Positions 34,661-47,259 of a DNA stretch of 64,000 nucleotides are shown in pieces. Positions within the stretch are counted from its first letter, which is position 1. Each line of letters opens with the position of its first letter. Made by a program: the position numbers and the translations under genes. The notes beneath the pieces are model-generated. The model saw only the letters and a list, made by a program, of their open reading frames with translations, was not told where the DNA came from and did no database searches. Source of the stretch: Pyrus communis (Eukaryota; Streptophyta; Magnoliopsida; Rosales; Rosaceae); the NCBI RefSeq assembly GCF_963583255.1, contig NC_084809.1, positions 5,131,501-5,195,500 on the forward strand, in the 5' to 3' direction.

Positions 34661-35275
34661 TTAATTCATTTAAAAAAAAATTCAACTTGAAAAATGAAAC
34701 TAAATTGGTAAACCTTTTTCGTTCAAATTGCACCAAATTTGGTCAACATTTTCATCCGTGTTTCATCTTTATTCTCCTTTATTTCATTCGTTTTGAACCC
34801 TTCAATTCATAAGGGTCTCAAATTTTTCAAATGAAAAAGACATTGATTCTAACAACTGATTACATAGTTGATCATTCAAACCCTTCGATTATAACAACTA
34901 ATTGCAGAGTTGATCATTCGGACCTTTCAATTTATAGCTTTTGTTTTTGTTAATGTTTACTTTGTAGTATTTAATTTTGCTTTGTCCTTTGTCAATTGAG
35001 GATTTGTGGATGTTAATTCATAGTACAATTGTAAATAATACTGACGTATATAAAGTTTATAAAAACACAATTGAAACACCTGAACTGTTGAGATCTCTTA
35101 CTCTATGATTTTTCTCCACTTTAAGATTTACAATGTACATAAACATCCATCCGAGTTATCTCCATAATTGAGTTGTCCGTTTTTCAACTACGTTTTTTCA
35201 TGACGCTCTTTAACGGAGAAACTCCCGATCAAAACTCCAACTACGTTCCGCCGGAAATTCCAAACTCCGGCAACC

Positions 35276-35530
35276 TCAGCCATGCCCCCAACAGTTCAAG
35301 TACATGACTTTTTGGATGGACTCGTCAGTTTGGTTCCATCTTTCCTTGCAATTTACCAACATTCCGGAGAAACCCGACCCAACTGCATCGGATAACGGTC
35401 GGAGGTCCGATGATGCTTTGCCGCCAGAGAAAGAAGAGCGCCTCTGGTTTAGCTGAAAGGATTTTAGGCCGGATTTCCACTTATGTCCCTGGTCAGCAGG
35501 GCCTTGCCCCACCGCCATGCTGGGCGCCAT
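35276..35530 (-). CDS. C4: wound-induced polypeptide (WIP/DUF3774)-like protein
   Basis: 84-aa single-exon frame from ATG 35,530 (MAPSMAVGQGPADQGHKWKS) to TGA 35,276, ending DESIQKVMYLNCWGHG. As in C2 and C6, the frame continues five codons upstream with TTG at the expected family start. Its TATA box has changed to CATAAAAT (about 35,667-35,674), so expression may be weaker than that of C2 or C6. The final Q of the CWGQG ending is H here. Confidence 0.62.
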   Translation of the reverse strand: MAPSMAVGQGPADQGHKWKSGLKSFQLNQRRSSFSGGKASSDLRPLSDAVGSGFSGMLVNCKERWNQTDESIQKVMYLNCWGHG

Positions 35531-35748
35531 CCAAACTCGGCTCAATTGATTCGTTGTAAAAAGATTTTGTTAACTTGAAAAATGAAGGTGAGATAGTCAT
35601 TCGTTTGATGCTTATGTTTTGGAGAAGCTCGTTTGAGTGTTGAACTGTGGAGACATAGACGATTATTTTATGGGCAATGGTAGGAAGTGAATCTTCGTAT
35701 TTTGTGAAACCGGCGTTTTATGGACGAGTGGAAAGTAGTTTTGGGAAA

Positions 35749-35940
35749 ATAAGTGATGATTTGTTTTAGTATAACGATATATTTTATATTAAGAGGAGAA
35801 AGAGTTCAGTTAAACCACATAATAGACAATTTAATTTGGTATCAAATTCGTCATCCACGAGATTCGAACGTAAGATCTCTCACTCACAAGTGAAGAGGAA
35901 TACCACCAGATCATAGTACTGAATGGCAGATAAGTGGTGA
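35749..35940 (-). mobile_element. tRNA-derived SINE, unit 4 copy
   Basis: Same insertion site as units 1, 2 and 6, with flanks ataagtgatga (35,749-35,759) and ataagtggtga (35,930-35,940). The B box is CGTTCGAATC and the A-box-like segment is TGATCTGGTGGTATTCC. Confidence 0.7.
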
Positions 35941-36389
35941 CTTTGATTAAATTTTTTGTGTTTATTTGTATGTGGTCTCTTTGTGACTTTTAGCTTTTAT
36001 AACATGTGTTCAAAAGTTTAGCTGCTTTTAGTGCTTTTGTCTAAATTTAACACATATCAATTAATAGTCAAAATAATAAATAAAATAAATAAAAATAAGT
36101 GCGGAAGATTTAAACTCAATTTTGATTGGGCATGCTGGCCCATTAGTTTTGGCGTTTTGTCTTTGCTTTTGGATGTGTCGATAGTTTTGATAATTGATTG
36201 TGTCCAAAATCCACATTGTGATTTATCCTCAATTGATCGCGAGTTTGATTTGTGATGTGCTGTTTTGTTTTCGCAAATTGATGTAATTAATATTCATCAG
36301 TTTTGAGTAAAGTGAGATTCGGAGAAAGAAAAACCTTTGTACGTGCTTCTAATTAATTCGATTGTTTTATATATATTTTTATTAGTTTT

Positions 36390-36420
<31 letters not shown>

Positions 36421-37490
36421 GTAAAAAGTTTTAGTTAATTTTTTAATAGTATTAGAATCAGTTTTTTCGTTTGTGAAGTTTAATGGCGACATACTCTGTC
36501 ATTTTTTCCTTTTTTGTATTATCTACGCGTTTTGTTTAAAAATTCGTAATATTTGATGCACGTTGAAAGTATAAATTTGTATTAGAAAAAAAGAGACCTT
36601 GCATGTACTTATAACTAATTGGTCACTTTAAAAGTGCTAATTGGTGACTCTAATATTGCTAATTGTTTTATGGTTGAACACATAGGATGAACTTGCGTGC
36701 ACGGCGCTTTTCAAACAGACCCATGAGTGGAGCTTTAAGGGTCTCCATGTTAGTTGCTGGAACCTTATGAACCTGTCGTAACAATTGAGATCCCACCCGT
36801 AAGGTTTAAGATGAATTTATACAGAACAATGTGTGAGTGTAGTTAATAAATGCAACTCAACTCATTTCTCAAACCCGATATCAAAATCCAAAAACTCTAG
36901 TCCAACCTGATACCAAAATTTGTTGAAACTAGACCTAAATTACAAATTTAACTTTGCATCCGCCCTTACAACAGCAATTTCGTGATGATTATCATCATTT
37001 TGGGACTGAAAATGGCATAAAATGTGAAAACCCCAAAACACCTAAAACACCTATTATTGAAGTGCAGAGGTCTATTATTGAAAATTTCACAAACCCAAAA
37101 CACCTAAATCAAATAAAACCCAGTAATATCACGATCTGCAAAACAAGTCGAAGAAATAAAGTCAGATTCGAAGCTTACCAGACAAGAGGAGTAGATGAGG
37201 GTCAGCATGATGTAGCTAAGGGCGAGTAGGGCGCAGAGATGAGGATGAGGAGGACGACGATGAGGGAGTAGGGTGAGGATCGAATTGCAGGAGAAAGGAG
37301 ATGACGGGATTAGAGAGCGACTTAGCAGTCCTCTATGAATCGGGGGGTCTCGCTAAGACCTGTTAGCGAGGGACTCAGTCGATGCGAGTCCCTACTAATC
37401 CCACTAAACTTAGTCTGAGTAGGGAACAAACATAAGACTGGACTAAAACTTAGTCCAGTCTAATCCAGTGGGGGCTAGTGATGCGAAACA
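35941..37490. other. SINE-to-B spacer, unit 4, no gene seen
   Basis: Counterpart of 14,988-16,540. It contains a T tract of about 30 bases near 36,390-36,420. Confidence 0.55.
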
Positions 37491-37901
37491 AACACACCCT
37501 TAGGAGTATGGCTGATATTCAAAACATTGTTTCCATGTTTTTGGGTTGGGCTTTAGTTGTTTTTATATTTTTTGTCTCTTCTTGACATATTTAAAAACTA
37601 GTGGAATTTCTTGAAATATAATGAAAGTTTTTGTCTCTATATATAATGCTTCCTAAAAATAAATAAATAACTAAAGAGACAACGTTCAGCATAACAAGAT
37701 TCGTGCATAACAAGATTAAGCATAACAAGATTCAACATAACAAGATTCAACAACGTCTTTTTATTTATTTATTTTTCAACAAAATTGAAAAACTTTTAAG
37801 AAAAAGTGAAATCTGGAAAGAACACTGATGCTTGCTTGTGCTCTATTTATTCGTGCATTTATTTTTCTTGAACTCGAACTCTCCCTCTTCAGGCTCCCAA
37901 C

Positions 37902-38412
37902 TCATTTTGCTGTTCCAGCAATACAAAGCCATTGACCGACAAAGATGGTGTTGCAGTTGACGTTAGGGTTGATTGCAAAGAAGTGAGCACTCAGCTTGAA
38001 CTTGTCCATGATTCCATTGCAAGTATCCCCAGCTTCTACCCCATAAACTTTTTGGCATCTTGCAGTTGCTTTCACACCCCCAAACCCAACTACACCATCA
38101 AATATTCATAAAACAGGAATCAAACACAAAATGCAACATATAAATATCCCTTATAATCCCACAAAGAAAACTGTCGTTAGCATTCTTAAAAAGTCAATCT
38201 GCATTTTGCCCCTTGTTTTGTATTTTACACAGGAGAGGGGAGTGTGCAATGCATGATGACTTGCCAGAGTCCCAATAGCAGCTCCTTAAAAAAAAAAAAT
38301 TATACGTGATTATCATCTATAATTCGATAATTAAAATTCTAATACCATAAAACTTACTGCTGCCTATTTGGCTGCCCTCAGCAAAGGAGATGATGAGAAA
38401 AAACAAGTGTGT
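37902..38412 (-). pseudogene. B4: start-less LysM relic with intact LysM core
   Basis: Exon 2 (37,902-38,089, 188 bp) keeps FFAINPNVNC like B1, and its stop is TGA instead of TAA. The exon-1 remnant ends at 38,358 before GTAAG, again without an in-frame ATG. B4 groups with B1 by lack of the 9-bp deletion. The promoter region with a TATAAATA motif is kept. Confidence 0.8.
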
Positions 38413-38469
38413 TTAGTGTGTTGGGTGATGATTTGATGAGAGTGTAAAGCTATATTTATAGGTAGAGAT

Positions 38470-40250
38470 GGTATGCCTATTCAGAAGCCGGCTTGGCTAA
38501 CGTCCATTTTCTAGTGTGTTTGCTTTGGTTTCCCAAAGTAATTATATTTTTGTTTAAGCAATTTTGTGTTGTGTGTTTTGCGAATATCACGCATTGGGCA
38601 GGCTTAGCTGTCTCTGTATTATTTGCTATGTCCTGCTCGCCCATTTGTCTCTCTTTCTAGTTGTTTCCTAACATGAAATACTGCAAAAGATTTCACTCAC
38701 ATGACATACATCAAGTCAATTATGTCACTCGACTTTGATTACCTAGTTTGTAACTAAATTGGATTTAAGCTTATTTATGTGATGATCGTTAAAAATACAA
38801 GAATTTCACATCGAATAATTGATAAGTTTAAATATGACTTATATTGAATGGTTCAACTTCTAATTATGCTAATGACTTTTATGATAAAACCCTTGTACAT
38901 ACCGTGTTGTGCGTGTGGTAAGATACATGGCGGGAAAAGTATAGGTTAGTTTGTGAGTTGTTGACCCATCTTGCAGAAATCTTGACGTGGTAGTATCAAA
39001 GCGGGCTTGTATGACTGTATCCAAAATAGATATATATTTACCTTGCATTGCCCAGATTACCGGGTTTAATACCTTCTCTCGTTTCCTTGTTTACATGAAC
39101 GATGTGTAAGATCTTTTCTTCTTCTACTCCATTTCCTTGCGCTAGCTGCTAATAAGGTGTTTTTTTTTTTTTTTTTTTTTTTTTCCCTTCTTCATACATG
39201 GAATTTTCTTTCTTTCTTTCTTAGGGAAACCTCAATAGTAGGAAATTTTTTTATTGAATCAGAAAAAGAAGTTAATTAAACCTAATCAGGAGGCATAAAC
39301 CTTACTCCTCATAATATGAGAAGTAATAACAAAGTAAAAAAAAAAGAAAATACAAGAAAAGAGGGTGAGACTTAAACCTGACCCCTCTTAAGAAAACAAA
39401 CAAAATACAAGGAAAGATGGGGGACGTAAAGCCTAAAACCTTTAGAGGAAAACCTAGAAAGTCTAAACTACAAAACAAGTTGCAAAGGCGCACTAAAAGA
39501 AATGGGTCAAGAAAAAAAGAAAAAACACACATTATGAAGAAGGACAAACTTGTAAATCAGGATGCACATTAATCTGAAAATCGAAAACCAGGCAAGGCAA
39601 GAAAATTCGAATGTAATGAAGCACACAATCACCGGTGGAGGGGAGTCACGCCAACCTATTAACGGAAGAACTAACTAAACTTTCAATTTTGGGTTTGAAT
39701 CCCAATGGATCTCACTAAAAAAACTTAATTCCTATATCTTTTGTTTGAATCCCAACGGATCTCACTAAAAAAAACTTAATTCCTATATCTTTTACAACGG
39801 GGCATTCTTCCAAATGCCCTCTAACCACATGGACTATTAATTCGATTTGGACTTTACTTTTTAATTTGATATTTTTGTGACTTGCTTGGTATTTGAATAA
39901 ATTTATATGAGCCGTAGTTCTATTGTTTTTGGGATAGTTTCGGTTTGGTAATTAATGTAATTATAAACAGTTATCATATACTCACATGATATGATCAAGT
40001 CAGTTATGTAACTCGACTTTGATTAGCTAGTTTGTAACTACTAGAAAACAAAGAACACTACTTGAAAAGTTGAATTAATTTGCTGTGTTATATAAAACGG
40101 AATAAGTTGCTGCAGCCATATATAGCCCATGCAGCTAGGCGACATTGCATTAAACATTGAAGACTGATGACAACGTCCATCAGTTTACAAGGTAAAGATA
40201 ACTCATCAAGAAAATAACAATTACTAGAGGAGAAACGATGCCTTAGACGA
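38470..40250. other. B4-A5 spacer, no gene seen
   Basis: Counterpart of 17,450-19,140. It includes a T tract near 39,160-39,184 and the ~50-bp tandem duplication at about 39,690-39,795. Confidence 0.55.
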
Positions 40251-40325
40251 CATCAAAGCTCATCCTCTTTATTCATACAATGATACATATATTTTCTGAA
40301 CTTAGCATGAACTTGTTGCAGCTTA

Positions 40326-40752
40326 TCAGTTCACAGTCCCTTCAGTACAAAGCCACTGACCCACAAAAAAGTTGTCGCAGTTGAGATTAGGGTTGATCAA
40401 AAGAAAGAAGTCAGCACCCGATTGGAACTTTTGAATAACAGATTCACATGTATCACCCTCTTCGGCACCATAAACCAAATCGCAAGCCACAGCCTTTTCT
40501 GCAAATTCAAGTGGAACATTGCACTGCATTAATATAGAAACTTGAAACTTATTTTAATATTTATTTGAAACTAAAAATAATTAATTTAAACGCAATAAGT
40601 AATTAATGTATGTAGATGATGAAAATGAAATTAATGAAATAAATATTCTTACTGCCGAGCTTTCTACTCTCAGCAATGGAAATCATGAGAACTAGAGAGA
40701 GCACTAGAATCAAGTTAAGAAGTGTTGTCATTTTGTTGCTAGACTTAGCCAT
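40326..40752 (-). CDS. A5: small secreted LysM-domain protein
   Basis: Exon 1 (40,653-40,752) and exon 2 (40,326-40,540, acceptor TTTCAAG) give 104 aa. It has FFLLINPNLNC as in A2, and QSGAD in place of QLGAD in the LysM helix region. Four cysteines are kept. The TATA box is at 40,863-40,870, 111 bp upstream. The hAT-like MITE upstream of the promoter is shared only with A3. Confidence 0.85.
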
Positions 40753-40862
40753 CTCCACCTTCTTAATTTTTCCTTTTTGAACAATGGAATTCTAATTGAT
40801 TAGCTTTAGTAAGAAGCTAATCGTGTTTAGTGTGGGTAATGGATTGAGGCAGTGCAGAGCCA

Positions 40863-40870
40863 TATTTATA
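40863..40870 (-). promoter_or_regulatory. TATA box of LysM gene A5
   Basis: TATAAATA on the minus strand, 111 bp upstream of the A5 start. Confidence 0.72.
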
Positions 40871-41006
40871 GCTAGGTAGAGGAGCAAAGATTACCAGACG
40901 GCTTGTCCAAAGTAATTAACTACTTATATTTGTTTAATAAATCTATCTGAACTGTGCATAATGCGAGTATTGAGCATTGGGCTGGCTTTGCCGCGTGTGT
41001 ATTATA

Positions 41007-41397
41007 AGGATTTGGATCCCGGATTCAAATTGTAGAAATTCTAGAAATCTTCACATCTGAAAGATTTTTCAATGTAATTGGAACACTGAGTGGTACATCA
41101 CGTGTCACTATATCAATGGTATAATATGTATGCTAAAAAGTTAATAAATTAAAAAATTCAATTTCCCACCACTTATATAAAAATATGTAATGTACCATCT
41201 ATGTTCCCGTCATAATGAAAATTTTCTCCTCACATCTTAATCATTGATGGTGCATTGTGCAGTTAGAAATTATTTGACGTTTTTAATTTAAAATTAAACA
41301 CAAATAGTACCTGACGAAAATTAATTACATGATATACGATGAACGGCTAAGATGTAAAAATTCCTAAGGTCTAGGGATGGGAAGAGAATCCTCTTCC
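41007..41397. mobile_element. hAT-like MITE upstream of A5, 391 bp, TSD GTATTATA
   Basis: Same element and same insertion point as 26,914-27,301, with GTATTATA at 40,999-41,006 and 41,398-41,405. Shared insertion means A3 and A5 regions derive from one ancestral unit. Confidence 0.8.
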
Positions 41398-42061
41398 GTA
41401 TTATAATTTATATGTCATGTCCAGCTGCGCTCAACATTTTTTTTTTACTCTTTTTCTTCATTCATTTTTGTTTTTGACTGAATAGCTTAGTCGTCCTTCA
41501 ACCTATAGCAGAAAGTAAAGGATAAAAAATCCATTAATGTTTCAGTTTACATGTACACACACACACACATATATATATATATATGTATGTATGTCTGACA
41601 GTATGAGATACTGGAATCAACTAAATGCATGTATTAATTAGTCAGTATATAAGAATTGACTGGATAATTACTGTCTTACGATCAAAATTTATTTGAAGAA
41701 ACAATAAAATAGACAGAAGTCAAACTATTAATGAGAAGAAACAAGAGGAGACATAGTCATCCAAAGAGAGGAGGACTAAAAGAAATCAAGTGTGGAGAAA
41801 TTTGTAAAGCCTTTCCTAATTTACCTTGTAATAGGGAATTGTGTATTCATTTATTTATTTGAAATACTAAAAACAACCATCACTTATTCATCAATATTCT
41901 CTATTTCATTACCACAATTTCAAGATTTTTGTAAAATTTACATAAATGTTTTCATCCACAAGTTGTTCATTTCATCTGATCATCTTTTTTCACAACTCTA
42001 TAACAAGTCAACGACAACTCCCAATTCAAATCTCCAACTAATTCTCGCCAGTATACCTCAA

Positions 42062-42291
42062 CCCTAGCCCTACACAGTTCAAGTAGGTGACTTTTTGGAT
42101 AGACTTGTAGGGCTGGTTTCGTCTCTCCCTGCAATTCCCAACACTTTAGAAAACAACCCAAACTGCGCCGGATAATGGCCAGAAATTTGATGACGCGTCT
42201 CCGCGAGCGAAAGATGATCGCCTTTGGCTTAACTGAAAGGATTTCATGCCGGATGTCCACTTTATGCCCCTAGTTGGCAGGACCTTGAACT
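42062..42291 (-). pseudogene. C'5: WIP-like relic with an LTR element at its 5' side
   Basis: Counterpart of C'3. Fragments such as RRRVIKFLAIIRRSLG are out of frame with the C-terminal part. The non-autonomous LTR element begins a few bases past its upstream end. Confidence 0.6.
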
Positions 42292-42706
42292 ACCACTATG
42301 GAGCCAAAAATAATCACAAGGCGACACGTGGATTTTTGGATAGAAGAGGACAAAAATACCCTTTAGGCATACCGGGATTCCTACACATTAGCAGTAGGCA
42401 ATCATCCCTCAGCCAAGTCAAAAGTGCCCAAAATAGGTAACAAATTCAAAACTATTTCATCCACCCTCATCCTATATTATCCACAAGGTAATTATTCCAT
42501 AACCTCCAAAACATTTCTTTTAAATTATGTTAATTAGTCAATTAATGGATTTATTACCTAATTAATCTATTAATGGCTAATTAACTACAAGTTACACCCA
42601 AAAAATACCACAAATGGCCAGTCCCTATTCTCCTAATAGGGCCGACCATATCCCTATAAATAGCTCTCCATTCTCTCAAAAAACTACTTCCAAGTTTCTT
42701 GCAAAA

Positions 42707-42878
42707 CTCTACGAAATTCTCCAAACACTCTCCCCTCAAAATTCTAACTTTGGCATTAGAGGTTCTTCGGCCAAAGCCCTTATCCCCTATTACTCTACGA
42801 AATTCTCCAAACACTCTCCCCTCAAAATTCTAACTTTGGCATTAGAGGTTCTTCGGCCAAAGCCCTCATCCCCTATTC
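42707..42878 (+). repeat. 86-bp tandem duplication in the 5' LTR
   Basis: Units 42,707-42,792 and 42,793-42,878 (ctctacgaaattctccaaac to tatcccctatta) are nearly identical. The 3' LTR has a single copy, so the duplication post-dates insertion or entered by recombination. It explains the LTR length difference (682 against 609 bp). Confidence 0.85.
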
Positions 42879-43224
42879 ATCATGGGCGCGTGAGGCTTTT
42901 TGGTCTTGACCAAATGTGTGATTTGTTTTGCAGGTGCAATTTTGTCTAAGAAGGATAAGGCGGAAATTTGTATCCACAAATTGGTGCTTTCATTGAGAGT
43001 TGAGTCTCACACTCGTAGAAGACTCTCGCATCCAAGGTGGAGCGGCACCACTAGCACGAGTTTCCACCACGGGAATCACTGCGGTGGCTACCACGGTAAC
43101 CACCCGTGGCGAGGTTCATCGTGTCACCATCACGGCCCGAGCCATGCCACTCCATGCCACGACCCAAGCAATGTCACTCCATGCCCAACGCGTTGCCAAA
43201 CCGAACCCAAGTCTCGAACCCGCG

Positions 43225-43430
43225 TGCATCATAAGCCGAGCAGCCCACTCCCGTGGCCCAGCCTGCTCCTGTTGAGCAGCCCAATCCAGTGGCCTAGCCT
43301 GCTCCTGCTGAGTAGCCCACTTTCGTGGCCCAGCCTGCTCCCGCCAAGCAGTTCACTCTCATGGCCCAGCTTGCTCCCACCGAGCAGCTTACTCTCGTGG
43401 CCAAGCCTACTCTTGGCAGCCATTGATCTA
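43225..43430 (+). repeat. ~36-bp tandem repeats in the LTR element interior
   Basis: Degenerate units with core gtggcccagcctgctcc recur about every 36 bp and read as a Trp-Pro-Ser-Leu-Leu pattern in one frame. No known domain is seen. Confidence 0.75.
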
Positions 43431-43734
43431 TCACCATGGCCATAACTGTGTCTATCTTGCACCACGACTCCCAGCCATGCCGATCTTGCCCTGTGGTTTC
43501 GTACCAACCAAGCCTTAAAAGGGCACACAATGAAACACCTAATAATGACACAATAATTCTAGGAGCAGCTCATTGCGCTTACACCCTTACGCGGGGTCCA
43601 CAAGCAGTTCGAAGTCTCAAGTAGATTGCCAAACATGACCTCGCAAGCTAAGGATTATTTCGATTATCCTAGCAGTCCAATTTTCCTCTGCTGCACTCAC
43701 GACAACGACTTCCATGCTTTCCAATGCGAGAGGA

Positions 43735-44310
43735 TAAACTAATTGCTCTCCAGCGCAATAGGGTAAACCAATTCTCCGACGCCCAAAAGAGTCTGCTCTC
43801 CAGTGCGAGAGGATAAACTAATTGTGCTCTAGTGCGAGAGGGTAAACCAATTCCCCGACACCTAAAAAGGTCTGCTCTCCAGTGTGAGAAGATAAACTAA
43901 TTGCTCTCCAGTGCGAGAAGGTAAACCAATTCCCCGACACCCAAAAGGGTTTGCTCTCCAACACGAAAAGATAAACTAATTGCTCATCAGTGCGAGAAAG
44001 TAAACCAATTCCTCGTCACCCCCAAAAGGGTCTGCTCTCTAGTGCGAGAGGATAAACTAATTGCTCTCCAGTGTGAAAGGGTAAATCAATTCCTCGACAC
44101 CCAAAAGGATTTGCTCTCCAGTGCGATAAGGTAAACCAATTCCCCGACACCCATATGGGTCTGTTCTCCAGCGCGAGAGGATAAACTAATTGCTCTTCAA
44201 TGCGAAAGGGTAAACCAATTTCCCGACACCCATATAGGTTTGCTCTCCACTGCAAGAGGATAAACTAATTGCTCTCCAGTGAGATAAGGTAAACTAATTT
44301 CCCGAAGTGC
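43735..44310 (+). repeat. ~80-bp composite tandem repeats in the LTR element interior
   Basis: Each ~80-bp unit has two related half-units: tgctctccagtgcgagagg followed by ataaactaat, then ctctccagtgcgaga followed by ggtaaaccaattccccgaca. Unit starts at 43,793, 43,872 and 43,952 give the period. About seven copies are present. No coding role is evident. Confidence 0.8.
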
Positions 44311-45115
44311 TCCAGTGCAAGAAGGCCACATAGCTCAAAAGATCGAATGCTTGAAGATCAACAGGCAACAAATGGTTAGGGGGCAGCAACCACTTTTACA
44401 CTTATCAATTCGCTCATCCAACACTTCATCTTCAGCAACTCCGATCTTGGCAGCTACATCATTAACTGTTCCATCTACGACAGCTAAGAAATCAAACTTA
44501 AGCAGTTTCTTCATTTTTGGCAAGCAGCCCAAACGTGGCAATCCAAACCATTGCCCATGCCACGCCACTTCCTCAGCCCATGCCGAGCCAATCCTTGGCT
44601 TCAATCAAGCCGAGCAACACAAGTAATGGCCTTTGCCAAACCACCTCCTTGGCCCATGCCAAGCCGACTCTTGGCCCCTGCCAGCCGACGTGTCGCACCA
44701 CCTTGACGGCTGCCCCGCGACAACACTATTCACGAAGAAGACAAGAAAAATGAAATTTTTCTTACATCACTGAGGCACAGAGAAAATGAAGAGATCAACG
44801 AAAGACGGTCTTTTGCATGTGCAAAATGTAAAAGATTGCTAGAGGAGGGGGACCAAATATCCTCTAAGCTCTCTCTCTCTCTCTTTCTCTTGTAGGTTAG
44901 AATAAATCACTCTTCAAAGTTGATTTAATAACCCACTTAAGGTGGACTTAAATAAGTTTTGAGAGAAATTTATTTCCCTTTTCTAGAAGGATCTAATTTC
45001 CTATTAAAGAGGGAATTTACATCAAAATAGAAAGCAATCCAAAGTTTCCTAAAGCAAGAAAATCTCTACACTTGTTGCCCTTTTCTGCGAGCAGCCCAAC
45101 ATGTGTGGGGGCATT
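44311..45115 (+). other. 3' interior of the non-autonomous LTR element, no gene seen
   Basis: Contains a CT microsatellite near 44,870-44,890 and a G-rich tract (gtgtgggggcat) just before the 3' LTR that could act as the polypurine tract. Short open frames show no known motif. Confidence 0.5.
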
Positions 45116-46398
45116 TGTGGAGCCAAAAATAATCACAAGGCGACACGTGGATTTTTGGATAGAAGAGGACAAAAATACCCTTGAGGCATACCGGGAGTCC
45201 TACACGCGAGCAGCGGGCAATCATCCCTCAACCAAGTCAAAAGTGCCCAAAATAGGTAACAAATTCAAAACTATTTCATCCACCCTCATCCTATATTATC
45301 CACAAGGTCATTATTCCATAACCCCCAAAATATTTCTTTTAAATTATGTTAATTAGTCAATTAATGGATATATTACCTAATTAATCTATTAATGGCTAAT
45401 TAACTACAAATTACACCCAAAAACTACCACAAATGGCCGGTCCCTATTCTCCTAATAGGGCCAACCATATCCCTATAACTAGCTCTCCATTGTCTCAAAA
45501 AACTACTTCCAAGTCTCTTGCAAAACTCTACAAAATTCTCCAAACACTCTTCCCTCAAAATTCTAACTTTGGCATCGGAGGTTCTTCAGCCAAAGCCCCC
45601 CCTCCCCCCCCCCCCCCCCAATTCATCATGGGCGCATGAGGCTTTTTGGCTTTGACCAAATGTGTGATTTGTTTTGTAGGTGCAATTTTGTCCAAGAAGG
45701 AGAAGACGGAAATTTGCATCCACAACCACAACACACACCGTAATTGATTCATTTTTATCAAATTTTCAACTTGAAAATTGAAACTCAATTGATCAACTTT
45801 TTTCATTCAAATTGTACCAAATTCAATCAACATTTTCATCCGTGTTTCATCTTAGTCTCCTTTATTTCAGTTCATAAGGGTTTCAATTTTTTCAAACGAA
45901 TGATTTCAACCCTTCAATTCATAAGAGTCTCAATTTTTTCAAATGAACGATTTGAAAGCGTATTGATGCTAATAGATTGCAGAGTTGATCGTTCAACCTT
46001 TCAATTATAACAATTGATTGCAGAGTTGTTCATTCTAACATTTCAACTCATATAGCTTTTCTTTTTATTAATGTTTACTTTGTAGTATTAAGCATTGCTT
46101 TGTCCTTTGTCAATTGAGGATTTGTGGATGTTAGTTCGTAGTACAATTGTTTTCAATTGAGAAACAATTGTAAATAATACTGACATACAAAGTTTATAAA
46201 AACACAATTGAAACACCTAAACCGTTGAGATCTCACCTTTTAAGATTTGTACAATTTACATAAATCATTCCATCCGAGTTATCTCCATAATTGAGTTGTC
46301 CGTTTTTGAACTACGTTTTTTCATGACGCTCTTTAATGGAGAAACTCCCAATCAAATCTCCAGCTATGTTCCACCAGAAATCCCAAACTCCGGAAACC

Positions 46399-46468
46399 TC
46401 AGCCTTGACCCCAACAATTCAAGTACATGACTTGTTGGATGGACTCATTAACCTGGTACCTGACCCAA
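46399..46468 (-). pseudogene. C5: WIP-like gene truncated by the same deletion as C3
   Basis: Only about 23 codons of the C-terminus remain before the jump at about 46,468 to post-B spacer sequence (tgacccaaatgaaatgggtc). It has lost a further stretch compared with C3. Confidence 0.7.
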
Positions 46469-47259
46469 ATGAAATGGGTCAGGAAAAAAAAAAAAAAAAA
46501 ACACATATCATGAAGAAAAAGAAGCCTGTAAACCAAGATGCACATTAATTTGGAAATTGAAAACCGAGCAAGTCAAGAAAATTCGAATGTAATGAAGCAC
46601 ACAGTCTTTGATGGAGGAGAGTCATGCCAACCTATTAATGGAAGAATTAACTAAACTTTCAATTTTGGTTTTGAATCCCAACGGATCTCACCACAAAAGC
46701 TTAATTCCTATATATTTTATAACGGAGTCATTCTTCCAAATACCCAATAATCACATGGACTATTAATCCGATTTGGTCTTTAGTTTTTTATTTGATATTT
46801 TTGTGACTTGCTCGGTATTTGAATAAATGTATATGAGCCGTAGTGTTGGGAAAACCTTCTACTGTTTTTGGGAAGTTTCGGTTTGGTAATGTAATTATAA
46901 ACAGTTATCATTAGTCACTTGATACGATCAAGTCAGTTATGTCACTCGACTTTGATTAACTAGTTTGTAACTACTAGAAAACAAAGAACACTACTATAAA
47001 AGTTTAATTAATTTGCTGTGTCATATAAAACGGAATAAGTTGCTGCAGCCATATATAGCCCATGCAGCTAGGTACATTGCATTAAACACTGATGACTGAT
47101 AACAACGTTCATCAGTTTTCAAGGTAAAGAAACAACTCATCAAGGAAATAACAATTACTAGAGGAGAAACGATGCCTTAGACGACATCAAAACTCATCCT
47201 CTTTATTCGTACAATAATGTATATATTTTCTGAACTGAGCATGAAATTGTTGCAGCTTA

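Larger units (their letters stand above)
42297..45724 (+). mobile_element. Non-autonomous LTR retrotransposon, 3,428 bp, TSD ACCAC
   Basis: 5' LTR 42,297-42,978 and 3' LTR 45,116-45,724 (TGTGGAGCC...ATCCACA; the 5' copy starts TATGG). Perfect 5-bp ACCAC duplications lie at 42,292-42,296 and 45,725-45,729, and unit 3 keeps the empty site ctaccacaacacacacc near 31,565. A PBS-like aattggtgctttcattgag follows the 5' LTR. The 2.1-kb interior has no protease, integrase or RT motif, only tandem repeats, so it must have relied on a partner element. The direction is set by the PBS. Confidence 0.85.

Noticed and set aside
42614..43445. Open frames across the 5' LTR and interior of the non-autonomous element
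   Set aside because: They cross the LTR, duplicated segments and low-complexity repeats, and carry no retrotransposon domain.
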